NCBI GenBank assembly: GCA_024803745.1
Contig: JANJXV010000013.1
Span: 34,364,001 to 34,428,000, forward strand
DNA: 64,000 bases
Direction: 5' to 3'
Source: Megascapheus bottae
Lineage: Eukaryota; Chordata; Mammalia; Rodentia; Geomyidae
Each line of letters begins with the position of its first letter. Position 1 is the stretch's first letter. Position numbers and translations under genes: made by a program. The notes beneath the pieces were generated by a model, which was not told the DNA's origin, did no database searches, and was given only the letters and a program-made list of their open reading frames with translations. Positions 24,801 through 38,900 of the stretch are shown here, one piece after another.

Positions 24801-26941
24801 ACCGTGCTTACATGAAGTGATAGGTTGTCTTTCAGCACAGCCTTGGGACAGGAGTGCCTCAGCCTTTCTTTTTTTCTTTCCCATATATTTTTTTATTGTA
24901 ATTAATAGAAGGGTTACATTATATTCACCAGATAGAAGGTGCATTACTTCACATTGATACCCTTTGTCATGTCATGATCCCCATTTCCCTCCCCCCCCTC
25001 ATTTTGATTTCCCCCTTCCCTATCCAATTTCAAATAACCAAATACAAATATATCCGATATATCAGGTAACAAAGTGAGGTACTGTAACACTATGAGATAA
25101 CCAAGGGACAGCAAAAGAGATGAGAGATAACATAGTACTTTAAGAACAACAATTACTCAATACATGACTTTTGTTTCTATATCCTGAAGGTCCTTTCATT
25201 TAGCGTTATCCTATGTATCCTTATGTATTTAGGTTTTGCTCTATTGTAAATCTCTGCTAGGAGAGCCCAAGGTTTCTACTGATTATGACAAATGAGGGAA
25301 ACTGTTGAGCTTATGTTCCTTGAGTCTGGCTTACTTCACTTAATATGATCTTTTCTAAGTCTTTCCATTTCCTTACAAATGGGGCAATGTCATTCTTTCT
25401 GACAGCAGCATAGAATTCCATTGTGTACAAATACCACATCTTGTTGATCCACTCATCAACTGAGGGACATCTGGGTTGGTTCCATATCTTTGCTATGGTA
25501 AATAGTGCTGCAACGAACATCATTGTGCTAGTGTATTTAGTATGCCTTTGTTTCTGGACAATTGGGTAAATGCCAAGTAGTGGAATTGCTGGGTCATAGG
25601 GGAGTTCTATGTTTAGTCTTTTGAGGAATTGCCATAATGCTTTCTATAGTGGTTGAATGAGTTTGCACTCCCACCAACAGTGTAGTAGTGATCCCTCCTA
25701 GCCACATCCCCTCCAGCATCTGTTGTTATTAGATTTCTTGATCCTGGCCATTCTAACTGGAATGAGGTGGAATCTTAAAGTTGTTTTGATTTGTATTTCT
25801 TTTATGACCAGAGATGTTGAGCATTTCTTCATGTGTCTATAGACCAATTTTATTTTTTCTTCAGAGAAGACTCTCTTTAAGTTTTTGACTCATCTTTTAA
25901 TGGGATGGCTGTTTCTTTGGAGATGTTTTGGAGTGATTCAATTTTTTGAGCTGCTGATATATTTTAGATATGAGGCTTTTTGTCCATTGTATGATTAGTG
26001 AACATCTCCCACTCTGTAGGCTTTCTAGTTAATTTGCTACCTATGTCTTTTGCCATACAGAAGCTCTGCAGTTTAATGCGGTCCCACTTATCCAGTCTTT
26101 CTCTGATTTGTTATGTTTCTTGGTCCTTTTAAGAAAATTTTGACCTGTGCCAAGGAGACTTAGTATATCTCCTATTCCTTGTAAAGTTTTCAATGTATCG
26201 GCTTTTACCTCGAGGTCCTTGATCCATTTGGAGTTAATCCTAGTGCAGGGTGACAAAGAAGGGATCAACTTTAATTTTCTGCAAGTGCTTAACCAGGTCT
26301 GCCAGCGCCATTTGTTGAAGAGACTGTCTTTCTTCCATTCTATTTTTTTTGCTTCCTTATCAAAGATTAGGTGGCCATAGGTCTGTGGTTTAATATCTGG
26401 GTCCTCAGTTCTATTCCATTGGTCTTCAGGCCTGTTCTTGTGCCAGTACCAAGCTGTTTTGGTCACTATAGCTCTGTAATACAGTCTGAAATTTGATATT
26501 GAAATTCTTCTTGCACTGTTCTTTCTGAGGGAAGCTCAGTGGGGCCATGCGCTGAGTGCATTGCGTCATTCCATCCCATGTCCCTTGGGAAGGTGTGAGA
26601 TTAGGGCCAGCAGCGGATCTAGCAGGTTCCTCTCTGACTTTTGGGGAGATAAGTTCCTGGAGAGCGGGCCTCTGCGCGTGGTCAGACTGGGCAGGAGGTG
26701 CCTCAGCCTTTCTATCTAGACCTTCAATATGCACCATGCATGCTAATGGAGGCATGAGTCAATAATCAGTTTCAGCCCATGGGAAGAGTACTGACTGTCC
26801 AGTAGCATATCAGGTTCAGCATTGACTGGGATGTGTTTATAAAGGCTTACTATCTCTGAAGTTGGTTATTAACTCTCCTTCCTCCCCTATACTGGCACCA
26901 TCAGATCTCTCCAAATGATTTTAAGGCACCTGATGCTAAGG

Positions 26942-26995
<54 letters not shown>

Positions 26996-29900
26996 CCGTT
27001 TGGGGCTCGGACTCAGGGCCTGAGCACTGTCCTTGTGCTTTCTCAAGGCTAGAGCTCTACCACTTGAGCCTCAGCACCACTTCTGGCTTTTTTTTCTATG
27101 TATGTGGTACCGAGGAATTGATCCTAGGTCTTTGTGCATGCTAGGCAAGCACTCTACCACTAGGCCAAACTCCTGGCCCCTAAGGTTATAAAATTTTGAT
27201 TTGAGAAATACATCATTATGGGATAAAGGCAATATTAACCTTGTATATGTACCTTTTTAAAGAATCTGCATGAATTTTCAAATATGGCTTAGGTACTGGA
27301 TCTTCTGTTTGGTTAGGATTCTCTTTAGTAAACTGTAAAATGTAGATGTGGTGGGTTACTTTATGTTCAAAAAGTAATATACTTACTATCTTATGAGCAT
27401 GACTGTAACCCCTCTCTATATCACTCTGATAATGAAATAAAATTAAAAAAATTAAACTCTGTCCATATATGTATCCTTTAAAGATCTGAGTTCACATGAG
27501 ATAATTGAAGCTGGTGTACATGAATATGTTATAGTAAGTTGCTTTTGTACCTCTTTACTCATCTTTACTGTGTAGGATGCTGGTTTTGTCACTTTGCTTA
27601 AGAGCAGTTCACACAAAAAGGGCATCTATTTTCAATGTAAGTCTGTAGTTTTGCCATTCCACAGCCTGTGTACTTAAAAAAAGAACATAATCCTTCAAAT
27701 TAATTAGCAGAATTAAGAATGATTCTTCGAGCTGGGCACGGTGGCTCACACCTGTAATCCTAGCTACTAAGGAGGCAGAGGTCTGAGGATCAAGGTTCTG
27801 AGCCAGCCCAGGCACAAAAGAACCTGAGACTATTATCTCCAGTTAATCTTTAGAAAACAAGAAATGGGGCTTGGCTCAAGGGTAGGGTGGTAGCCTTGAG
27901 TTGGAGGGCTCAGAGACAGTGCCCAGTTTGAGATCAAGCCCCATGACCCACAAGGAAAAAAAAAAAAGAGTAATTCTAATTCTTGCACAGTCAAGAGTCA
28001 GAAAATGCCATCATTAGAAAGGTGTATTTATATTTATTTGTTTATTTATTTATCTATCATAGGGTAATCAAGAAATGAAAAGAAACAGGAAACTAGATTT
28101 AAAATGGATATAGATTTGCACAAAAAGCTAGTATGCTTTTGTGGCACTGGTGTTTGAATTCTCCTGTTAGGCAGGTACTCTAAGGCTTGAGCCATTCCCC
28201 CACCCTTCCAATGATGGAAATTTTCAGAGTTGTTAGATGTAGAAATGATTAACATTATCAAAGAAATTCTTAGCACTGTGGATTTCTTTTGAGCTTCCAA
28301 TGCTTGGTTTTAAGCTTTTAAGAAGGAAGCATTTGTGGACTACTTTATCACTGGGAACCTGATATGTAATTGATCAGATCACAGTGGAGTTCAGAAAAAG
28401 CACATAGCGTGAGAACTCGACCTGGTTGATGATTCAGATAAGTAATCTAAAACTTATATATTCAGTTTGCTTTGAAATTTTTTCAAATGGGTGTTTATTG
28501 AATTGAGCTATTTTAAGGCAGTAGTAATAGAATTTTAATGACATTATAGTATCTCAGATCTAAATATTAAGTATGTTCTTATTAATCAGAAGCTCCATAT
28601 AATGAATACTCTGTTTCAGTTTATTTTGTGCCAGTCCTTGGGCTTGAACTCAGGGTCTGGGTGCTATCCCTGAGCTTTTTTTGATAAAGGCCAGCACACT
28701 GTCATTTGAGCCATAGCTATACTTTTGCTCTATTTCAATGTAAAATAAGGACTGAAGCCACTGGTATCTTGTGCTTATGACTCTTAGTTATTCAGGAAGC
28801 TAAGATCTGAGAATTGAGGTTCTCAGATCTGCAGACTCTTTTATCTCCAATGAACCAGCAAAAACCTGGACGTGAAGGTATGGCTTAAGTAGAAAAAGCA
28901 CCAGCTGTGAGTAGAAAAAAGACCAAGCAGTAGTGTAAGGCCCTGAGTTCAAACCCCAGTATCATTATTACCGTCACCACAAAAGAAGATGGGCTATGGT
29001 GAGTACATCTTACTTAAATATAAATTGTTTTAAGTGTGATGACAGACAGCTATAATCCCTGCTACCTTTAGCTTAGGTAGGAAGATGGAAGTCCTAGACC
29101 TACTCTTCTTTGTCTTCAAAAAGCAAGACACTGTCTGAAAAATAAAGCAAAAATGGACTGTGGGATCATTGCCCAAGTAGTAGAGTACTGGCTACTTAGC
29201 CAGAATTCCTGAGTTCAAATTCCAATATTGCCAACAAATGAAATGACAAAAGTTTTCACGTTAAAGTTTTCATAACTCTTTTTCAAAACTTCATGATAAA
29301 ATATTTTCATATTTGAATACCAGTTTGTTTTTTTTAATACATGGCTTCTAATTAAAAGGAAAGGAACTTAAACTGCTAACAGTGATATAAGGAAACCTTT
29401 TGAGAATGGATAATTTGTTAAAGATCAGGATAGGTTACCAATAGAGAGAAAATTGTTATAACCAGGTCAAAGCACCCTTTTTTTAAACTGGGTCACCCCC
29501 TGGGGACATGGAAATAGCTTTGTTATACAGAACTCTTTTACATGTGGCGATAGGATTGTAAAACTTCCTTTTTTAATAGGATGTGCTTTCACCATGTTTG
29601 TTTCTTGCCTGCCATTAACTTGCAGTACAAAATAAATTCTAGCTCTTTCTACTTAGAAAGGAGGTAGAAGATGCATTGCTGGCTGACATTGAATGCTTTT
29701 TCATATTTCACAGCTCAGTGTTGGTGCTCTGTTCTGAGGAAAGCTTCATCAGTATTGCCCACAGCCATATAATTATCTAGGAGGTGATTTAAAGGAGCCT
29801 TTGACATCCATATTTCTTTGCTTCTCAAAAGAAGCATCAAATGGGTTATTTCTAAGAAAGAAAAAGTAATAATAGGTCCGATAACCTAAAGCAAAATACA

Positions 29901-32900
29901 TGTATTTTTCCTCCCTCATTTCCACTTCTGTGTTCTTAGTTGACATTTCAGGGCAATGCTGGCCTGACTGAAGAAAAGCAAATCTTAGAAAAGGATGAGT
30001 AATATTCAGTTCCCAGAGATTATACATTTTGAAAGCAATGTTAACTAGTGAATTTAATCAATTAGTTCCAGTTGGCATATTTACCTTATTGTTTCTATGG
30101 ATGATTCGAAAGGCAGCTTCCAAGTGTTCACTGAAAAGCATATAGTTATTCAAGACCAGGCTTTGCATTTCAACCAGATGAGCACTTTGGAAAACCCTTT
30201 CAGGATTTACAAAATGTTCACATGAATAATATCTGTTGAATAGATTTTGCTGCTTTTATAAATCTTGTGGGGAGTTTTCTCATATATTATGCACAAACAC
30301 ATCAGAAGTATATATCATGGGAAAATAATAGGGATCATGATTCAATAGCTTTAGAATGTGCACTCACACAGATCCCTGATCTCTTGGTGGCTCTATAGAG
30401 TGACACAGCTTATGAGTTAAGTTACTTCCTTGTGACTTGAAGAGGAGCAGACCTTCAGATGCAGATAATCAGATTAAATAATGTTTAAAAAATTAGTAGG
30501 TGTGTCTGAACTCCTTGCCAGCATATTATTTTTCTATTAAGATATATCTTTGTTCTCTGTTACTGAATTATTTTGGTAATGTGGTACTTTTTGATCAACT
30601 GGCCAAGTATACATACACCCCAAACAACCTGGCACAGAGAAAGTTTGGCCAGTCATTCCAAAGCTACTCTCCTTCGCTAGATATAGGAGGTTATTTCTGG
30701 TATTGTATAACTCAGTTCCTTGTATCAATTTATCAGAATCTGTTTGAGAACAGAAGATGAAATAAATCTTGGGCCAAATGGGGACGATATTTTAAAACTC
30801 CATCAACTGGTATTTTCTTAAACTCAGAAGTCTTCCTGGAAAAGAGCATTAATGATAAAAACCAACTCTTATAGATGAAGAAACAACACGCTTTTAAATA
30901 GAAATAATTTGCATATGGGTTAACTATTATGACTGATGACTCAGGCCAGTAGGTAACTGTAAATTATGTCCTAAAACTGACCCTTGCAAAATACTTGAAT
31001 TAGTCAGATTAGGTTTTCATGATTTTAGGAATTTCAAAATTGGCTCTAAAAATTTGCTTCAGGTAAAAACTTGAGATAAGCATCAGGGGGGTATGCGTTT
31101 TTGCTGATTGTTTCTAGGAAAAATAAGGTTGTGAAGTGATGCAGAAAATCCATCTGGACAGTTGGGACTAGTATTATTTTGAGAAGGAACAGAGAGCACG
31201 GACAAAACTTTCCAAAAGGCTGCCCCTCCCTCCATCTTATTTGCCACAGGGTGACTACTTACGTTATTTTGCTGTTTTTTAATATAAATGACTTTTAACA
31301 ATAAGAAGGTGTTTTAAGATCATTTTCATTAATTTCAAATATAGAAGTCTGTGGGCAGGGCTATAAGTTGTAATTCTGGTATATCTGAGTACAATTTGAG
31401 AGCCTGATTTAATGATACAGATATATAAAATGAAACTGAAGTTTTTATTTCTAACATTAATTTCTTCCAATTTTGCCTTGGTTGCTTGCCTCAGTTTTAA
31501 TTAGGTTCAAAACGAGGATTAGGTCACCATTCTCATTGCTTGCTTTTTTTCTCAGACTTGAAATATGAATTTCATATTGCAGTCTGGTTTTTACATGTTG
31601 CTGTGTTTACAACCAGTTAGTCAGATATTCCATTTGAATTTTTTTTTCAGGGTTTATTTTCCCTCTATGTGATTTTCACATCCACCACAGTAATTCATCC
31701 CAAGATTGAACATCTAGATGATTTCCAAATTTCCAAAGGCCATAATTGGCCTTTCATCCTACAGTCCTTTATATTTTCAATGATGTAGCCACCCATTTTC
31801 TTATCACTCAAGGACTTTTATAACTCTTTCCTCAGGTAAACTTCCATTTACAGGTTTACTTGAAATTCAAATGGGGCAGGAACTTTTAAGCTTATCCCAC
31901 TCACATTTCCCAACTTCATCTCCTATCACATATCTAAAGTTAATCATCTTCCTTGGTCCATGTAGTGGTCCCCAGATATGCTTACCCTGGTGGTCATTTA
32001 TTTGGAACACCTTTCATACTGATTCTTCACAGCTTAAGTGTTCCAAGGTCTATCTACCTCATGCTCTTTCTTTCATCTTCCCTTCCTCTCCTTGCCTCCC
32101 TCTGAAGCCTTCCCTGATATTCTCTGGATTTAATTCATAAAACTATTTTGAAGTTTTTCTTCTGATTCCTGTCTTTTCATTTTTTTTTAATTTGCTTTGA
32201 AGACTAGACTAGTTTAAGAATTTGGTCACTTTCAGTGGTACTAATGATGGCAAAATATCTTAACACTTTCAAGTACAGACAAAGTCAACAGCTACTGTCT
32301 TCCTGTACTGCAGAACCTGGAGTTTTCCCTCTACTAACAATAGATTTTTAGTTGTGTTCTTACTATGGTCCAATATAGATCTTTCAACACAAAATTTATG
32401 ACATTGCTGGGTGCTGGTGCCTCATTATGTCTATAATCCTAACTATCCAGGAAACTTTCATCTGAGGATCTCACTTCAAAACCAGTCAGGGTAGTAAAGT
32501 CCATGATACTCTTCTCTGCTCATCTGCTCAGAAAAAAATCAGAAGTGTCACTGTGGCCCAAGTTGTTGGCTTGATCATAATGAAGCTCAGGTACAAGTAC
32601 CCAGCCCTGAGCTCAAGCTCCAGAGCTGGCAATACATGCATATATGCATAACAATAATTATTAAAAAATTGCTGTCATTTATTCAGCACTAGAATTGTAG
32701 TAATTGTCCTTTTAAGTACTATTTAAATATCCCTTTATGGAAAATGTATCTGTTTTCCAGAGAAAGAGTCAATTGATCTGAGAAGTTGAGTAATTTTCCT
32801 AAGTTTACATAGTCATTGATAAGAGGGATCTGCTCAGAGCACTAGGATCTCATGTTTTGTACAGGTTGTATACATTTGACTATTATTAATTCTGTGTAGT

Positions 32901-35900
32901 CAAGATGAAACATTGTGAGGATCAGAACAAGAGGCTACTGTTGGGCCTCATAGAGAAACATAGAAATTAAGTTTTGGGGTTCAATTAGTAGTTTTCTAGA
33001 GTACTAGATTTGCACCTAGTTTATAAATATCTACTGTTCTTTAAGTTCATAATTAAATTCCAGGTTTATAATTTGTTTTTTTCAATGTTGCAAATGACTT
33101 TGGTTTCATCTAGGGTAGGTCTATAGGGTTTTGACTTTTTTCATGTCTATGCTCTTGGAAATACAAACTGATTACCTTCAAGTTACTTCCTATATAAAAA
33201 AAAGTATAACTTACATAATGAAATGATTTTCAAGAATGAGATGTTTTTAAAATTAAATTTTATGGTTTTAAGACAACAAAATGACTTCAAGGAAAACACT
33301 ACTGTTTGCATTAAATTACATACCATACACACTTTTGAATATTTTGAATAAACTTTTAAGCATTTCAAGCTGCATAAAAGAAATTCACTGCATAGCAACA
33401 TTGGAAATTGAGGGGGGTCTGAAGATCATCTTAATAGCATGACACTGCAAACATGAATACTGTAGACTTGATCATTTGGTTAGTATTTGATTTAATGAGA
33501 TTTTGAAATGCTTTGGCCATAATGAGTAAAGTTAAATTCTTCTTCCCTGTAGCTTTTGTTTGCAGTTATTTTGTATTTTTACATTTTTATTTTTTTATAG
33601 CTACAGTTAGAAAACATTTCCTAGGATTAGAAGTGTAATTATTTAGACATTAAATAAAGAGTTCCTTTAGAAATTTTACTATCATTAGGAGGAAGTTAAA
33701 AGACTGGAATTCCATTGTCTTGTAAGAAGTAAGAAATATTTATTGATTCCCAAATGGAGCTGAAAAAAACCTTTCCTCTTTTAGAAAGTTGTGAATGACC
33801 CAGCGAGAGCTCTGGTAAGCTTTACTGAACCAAGCTGCTAATAGTTATTTAATGTTATTCTTTAGTGTGAAAGAATCTCTGTAGATTTTCCTTTTAATCT
33901 CTTTGAATTGCAGGCTCATAAACCTCTCTGATGAGTCCGGCTAGTGTTTTCTTAGATCCTTACTGTTGAGACAATGGAGCCACAGAATTCTTTCACCTCT
34001 TGTTGTCAGACAAATCCAATAGAACACAAGGTCAGAAGGGCCTATACTTCTAAAGGTTGAAAGATTCTTTTTCAAGTAACCACATAAATTATTTGATTTC
34101 ATCATTATTCCTCATGAACCTCCTTTTAATTAAAGCACTACTATCTGTATGCAAAAGTAAATTTGGAAGTTTTTCTTATCTTCCTTTTTGGCTAAAGGAA
34201 CACTAAAAAGCTGAATCAAATTGTGTAGTGTCATTGGACTCAAGATTGAATACACAAAATGTTCTTTCCAAATGGCTGTTGGTTTTCCTTTTCTATTTTG
34301 TTAGTAATTACCACTTTTTTTGTAGCAGAGATTCTAGATTTTAAAATCTTAGATCTGTTCCCGTAATTGAAGTGAGTTTAGTTTCTCAACATTTTTACTT
34401 ACTGTCATGTTATCAGATCTTTGAGATGGGATTTGCATTTGCAGATACAAAATATTTTATTGCAAAGAAAATATTTATACTATGCAATGCTACAGAATAA
34501 AACTAACTTGTCTGTTTTGAAGTTGTCATGTCTGATTAGTAGACAATTATCAAAACTAATTATAGGATTCTTGTGAGTTACTTTAATGGGTAGAGGAGAA
34601 TCAAGTTTTTTAATTAAAAGCACAATGGTGGACAAGCAGAGATCATTGTTTAAAAAGAAAAAAAAACATTGATTTGTTTGTTCTTCTTTCTTGTAATTGC
34701 AGGGAAGGTTGGGTTGTGGGGTGGAATTTGCTGTTGTCCTATCTTTGGACACCTGTCTCTCAACAAAGGACCTTGGTCACCCCCCACCGCCCACATTTAG
34801 AGTACCTTTTACGTGTATGTACCCATTGTGCTCATTATACTGTTCTCTAGGGATCCAATTTTACCCTGAGTTAATCACCTTAGTCTTTTTCAGAAGTTGT
34901 TAGATTACCATCCCTCCAAAGGATACACTTTCTTGTGATACTCTTACTGAACTTTTCCTTCCTTATTTCTGGCTTAAAGTTGTAATGGTTATAGTCACAA
35001 AACTACTTTTAAAACTTGTTGTTGAACATGCGTTCAGAACAGGGGCAGAAATCTAAGTTCATCACTTGTTAGCTTTCACATTGAGCCCACCCATTTAATC
35101 AGAAAGCCTGTGTGACTTTTACAGGTAGCACTTACTCTCCTGTCTCCTAACACCATGAGGAAATTTTGTCTGTTGTAATGCATGTAATGATGAATCACAA
35201 AGCACACCATATGTTCTCTCATGTAAGATATTGAATCTCAAGACCAGAATCTTCATAGAAACTTATATCACACAATATTGGATAATCAGGCCATAGAACT
35301 AGAACATTTGAATATGTTGCTTGTAACTATACCTTTGGGCAAATAGTACCCATTTTTGTGTTCTATTTTCTTTTTTCATGAGATAGTCTATTCATCTTTT
35401 AACCAAGAATAGGTGTGAATATTTCTGTGCATAAATCTGAGGAAAGACAACTACTGATCTGAGTGGGTAGAATAATTAGATTATTCACCAGTTAATTATT
35501 TGAAAACAAAAATGACCAGGCTTGGGTGGTTCACACCTGTACCCTAGATATTCAGAGGCTGAGATCAGTTTGAAGCCAATCAAGGCAAAGAAGTCCGAAA
35601 CTCCTATCCCCAAGTTACCACCAAAAAGCCAGAGTGGAGTGGTGACTCAAGTGGAACAGCCCCAACCAAAGGACAGCTCCAGGCCCTGAGCTCAAGTGTA
35701 GTACTCCTGTACTTAGTATTTGAATTCAGGGCCTCATACTTGCTCAGCCAGCTTGCTATGCTGTCACTATATCATTTAAACTATATTCCAGTAAGGTTTT
35801 TGATGGTTGTTTTGGAGCTGTAGTCACTTGGACTTTAGTGACCTGGCTGGCCTCAAAATTTTATCCCCTAGAGCTCAGCCAGGATTGTAAATGTTAAGTA

Positions 35901-38900
35901 GTTGGTACCTGGCTCACTTGTCAAATCTGGAAGATTGAAGAACATCTTGGTCGCTCTGAGTAAGAAATTACAATTTAAGATTTTTGTCCAAAATTGAGGT
36001 TTTTTTCAGACTGAAATTTTCAGTTGGGAAGACCAGAATAAGACCTGGTCAAATGTACTTTGTATAGAATGTTGAAATTATTGTGTTCAGAAATTACCTT
36101 TCATACTACCACTATTTGTTTAAGCTATTCAGTGGGCAAACAGAGATGGAGGAACCAATTCAACCACTAGACAAAGTCTATGTTTTTGGAATTTGGGCAC
36201 AGTTTATTAGACTGTTGGTATCAAGTAAATATGAAATGATATAATACTTGCCATACCTTAATAGAAAACTATAGTAAGTTCAAAATATTGTATAATCTTT
36301 TCATCTATTTTAAAATTGCATAACTCACCAATAAATTTTGAACAGGCAGTTATTAAATATAATTAAATTGCAGACATTCACACAACAGAACAAAGGGAGC
36401 GATTTTCAGCAAATGAACAAGAGACTAGTGAGACAGCCAAGGAAATTTTCACAGGAGTTGGGGGATGGATTTTAGTAGTCTCTCTTTGTTTTAAGCTTTG
36501 ACTTCTAGAAGAACAATACAAGCATACAGAAAATATAACATGCCTTTAAAAACAAAGACAGTTGCATCCCATTCATAGTTCATTCTTTGTTCCAAGCTGC
36601 ATTTGTTTTAAATGAGAGGGTAAGACCTTCTACAACTTACATCATAGTCTTAGTGTGTTTATGTTGATTTACCGCTCCTTCCATCCATAGTAGAAAATTG
36701 TGAACCAGAAAACAGCAAGGAGGCATTAATACAATACATTTGTGTTGCAAAGTTACTGAAATACTAAAGTATTCTCCTTTTCAGTTACTCTGTTGCAGTC
36801 AGATGACAAAAAACAAAACAAAAAAACACTTTCATTTGAGTAGAGCAAAGCACTTTTAACTTGATCTCATTTGATTTGACAATATCAGTGTGCTTGAACT
36901 GACATAATAAAAACATTTTATAAAGTAGGTGGCTCAAACAAAATTTATTTCTCTCAATTCTAAAGGGTGAGTACAAGATCTAGGTGTTGGTCAATTCCAT
37001 TCATTAGGAGAGGGCCCTTTCCCTGGCTTGCAGGCAGCCCCCTTGCTGTGTCATCCATGTGTGGTTGAGGCTAGAACAAGATCTTTCCCTCCATTTTATA
37101 GAGCCACTTATATGACTGGATTAGAACCTTACTCTTACAACCTATTCTAATCTTTACTTCCTAAAAGTTCACGTTGACATTAGAATTCAGGCATAAAAAT
37201 TCTGTGAGGTTACAGGGTATTAACCTTCCTGTCGTAAATAAGACAATTCCTTAGGGATTGAAAAAAATAACACCTGAAGCTAGAAAGCTAATAAAATATC
37301 ACAAGCTTAAATGTAATTATTTTTTTACCCAGCCCCACAATGGCTGCTACTTTATTTCATAGTTGTCAAACTGACTTAGTGTTGTTGCTTATTTGTAAAA
37401 ATGGGGTAGAATTTGATTATTAAAAGCTTTTAAGAAGTGGTATGTTCTAGACTTGTTGAAACAAGTAGCCTACCACTGTTTTTCAAAAATAGTAAGTTTT
37501 AAAATGAAGATAAATAAGAATTATATATGGTAGCTTGGCATTCTTCATAAAGTATCAAAACATAGTCTCATTTTCTATTTTACAGATGATGAGCTACGAA
37601 ATATGGGACCAGTAGATGCTCAAGTGTATCTTGAAGAAATGTCTTGGAATGAAGGTTGGATCTTTCATTCTTTTTTACATTTGTGTTTTCATTCACTCAT
37701 TTTTCTATCTGTTCATAAGTTGTTTTCTATACAGTGAAAGAAATACTAGGCACTTTTTCAAAAAGGAAAAAGAAAACTCACAGGATATTTGGAAGTCTTA
37801 AATAATTACTTAACTTTCCATATGTATGCTATTGTTTGGCCCATGTGTGTTGAATTCTAAACCTGAGTCATTTCAGTTACCCTTCTGTTGTAATTTGATG
37901 TTAGGCACATGGAGAGGTCCTTTGTAACTTATTTTCACAAGTTGGGTTTTTGCGTTACCATGTGGCATTTTAAAGTCAAAGATGATGATTTTTCATCATT
38001 CTTCTAATATACTCAATTTTGTGAATTCATATTAGGATTTCTGTTTATGTTCTTTTTATAAGGAATCAAACTGTAGGATGAAGGTTTTTGTATACTGAGA
38101 CTTGTTCTTTTTTCTTTTTTGCCAGTCTTGAGGCTTGAACTCGGGGTCTGAGTACTGTCCTTGGGCTTTCTCAGGGCTAGAGCTCTTAACACTTGAGCCA
38201 CAGCACCACTTCTGACTTTTTTCAGTGTGTATCATACCAAGGAATTGAACCTGGGTCTTCATGCATGCTAGGCAAGCACTCTACCACTAGGCCTCCCAGA
38301 CCTCTCCTCCCCCCCCCCCCCCCCCCCCCCCCCCCGCCACCAGTCCTGGGGCATGAACTCAGGGCCTGAGCCCTGTCCTTGGGTTTTTTCCTCAAGGCTA
38401 GCACTCTACCACTTGAGCTATAGCACCACTTCCGGCTTTTTTCTGTGTACGTGGTACCAAGGAATTGAACCCAGGTCTTCATGCATGTTAGGCAAGCACT
38501 CTACCACTAGGCCAAACTCCCGGTCCTAATTTTACTTTTTGATTCTCTTAAGGGAAACAAAAAAATCTGTTACTGCCCTTGACCTCCAGTGAAGTTATAT
38601 CTTTGTTCCCTTTCTATTATTAGTATTTTAAAATATTACTAACAAATGTCATTTCCACATTTTTCTGGTGTTTCTTGAATTGCTCCAGTTAGATATTGAC
38701 TAAATTAGGATAACATGTTTTCTAAAGAGATGTGATGGTGAACAACGTTCCTATGGAAAATGAAAATTTTAGTATTTCTCAGAAGGTTTCTATATTCTTA
38801 ACCCTGTAACTTTTGTTTGGCCTGTGCCACAAATTCCTTATAGGCTTAGAAAACCTCACTGAGTATAAATTGTAAAACATAGCCATGCTTCTTGAAACCT

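Noticed and set aside
26041..26466. 141-aa - strand open frame
   Set aside because: It is a fragment of decayed L1 ORF2, broken by stops and frameshifts on both sides; annotated as part of the L1, not as a gene.
33928..33938. CTGATGAGTCC, identical to a hammerhead ribozyme core segment
   Set aside because: No matching stem II partner followed by GAAA, and no stem III with a cleavage triplet is placed correctly downstream or upstream. An 11-base chance match is expected at low but real frequency.
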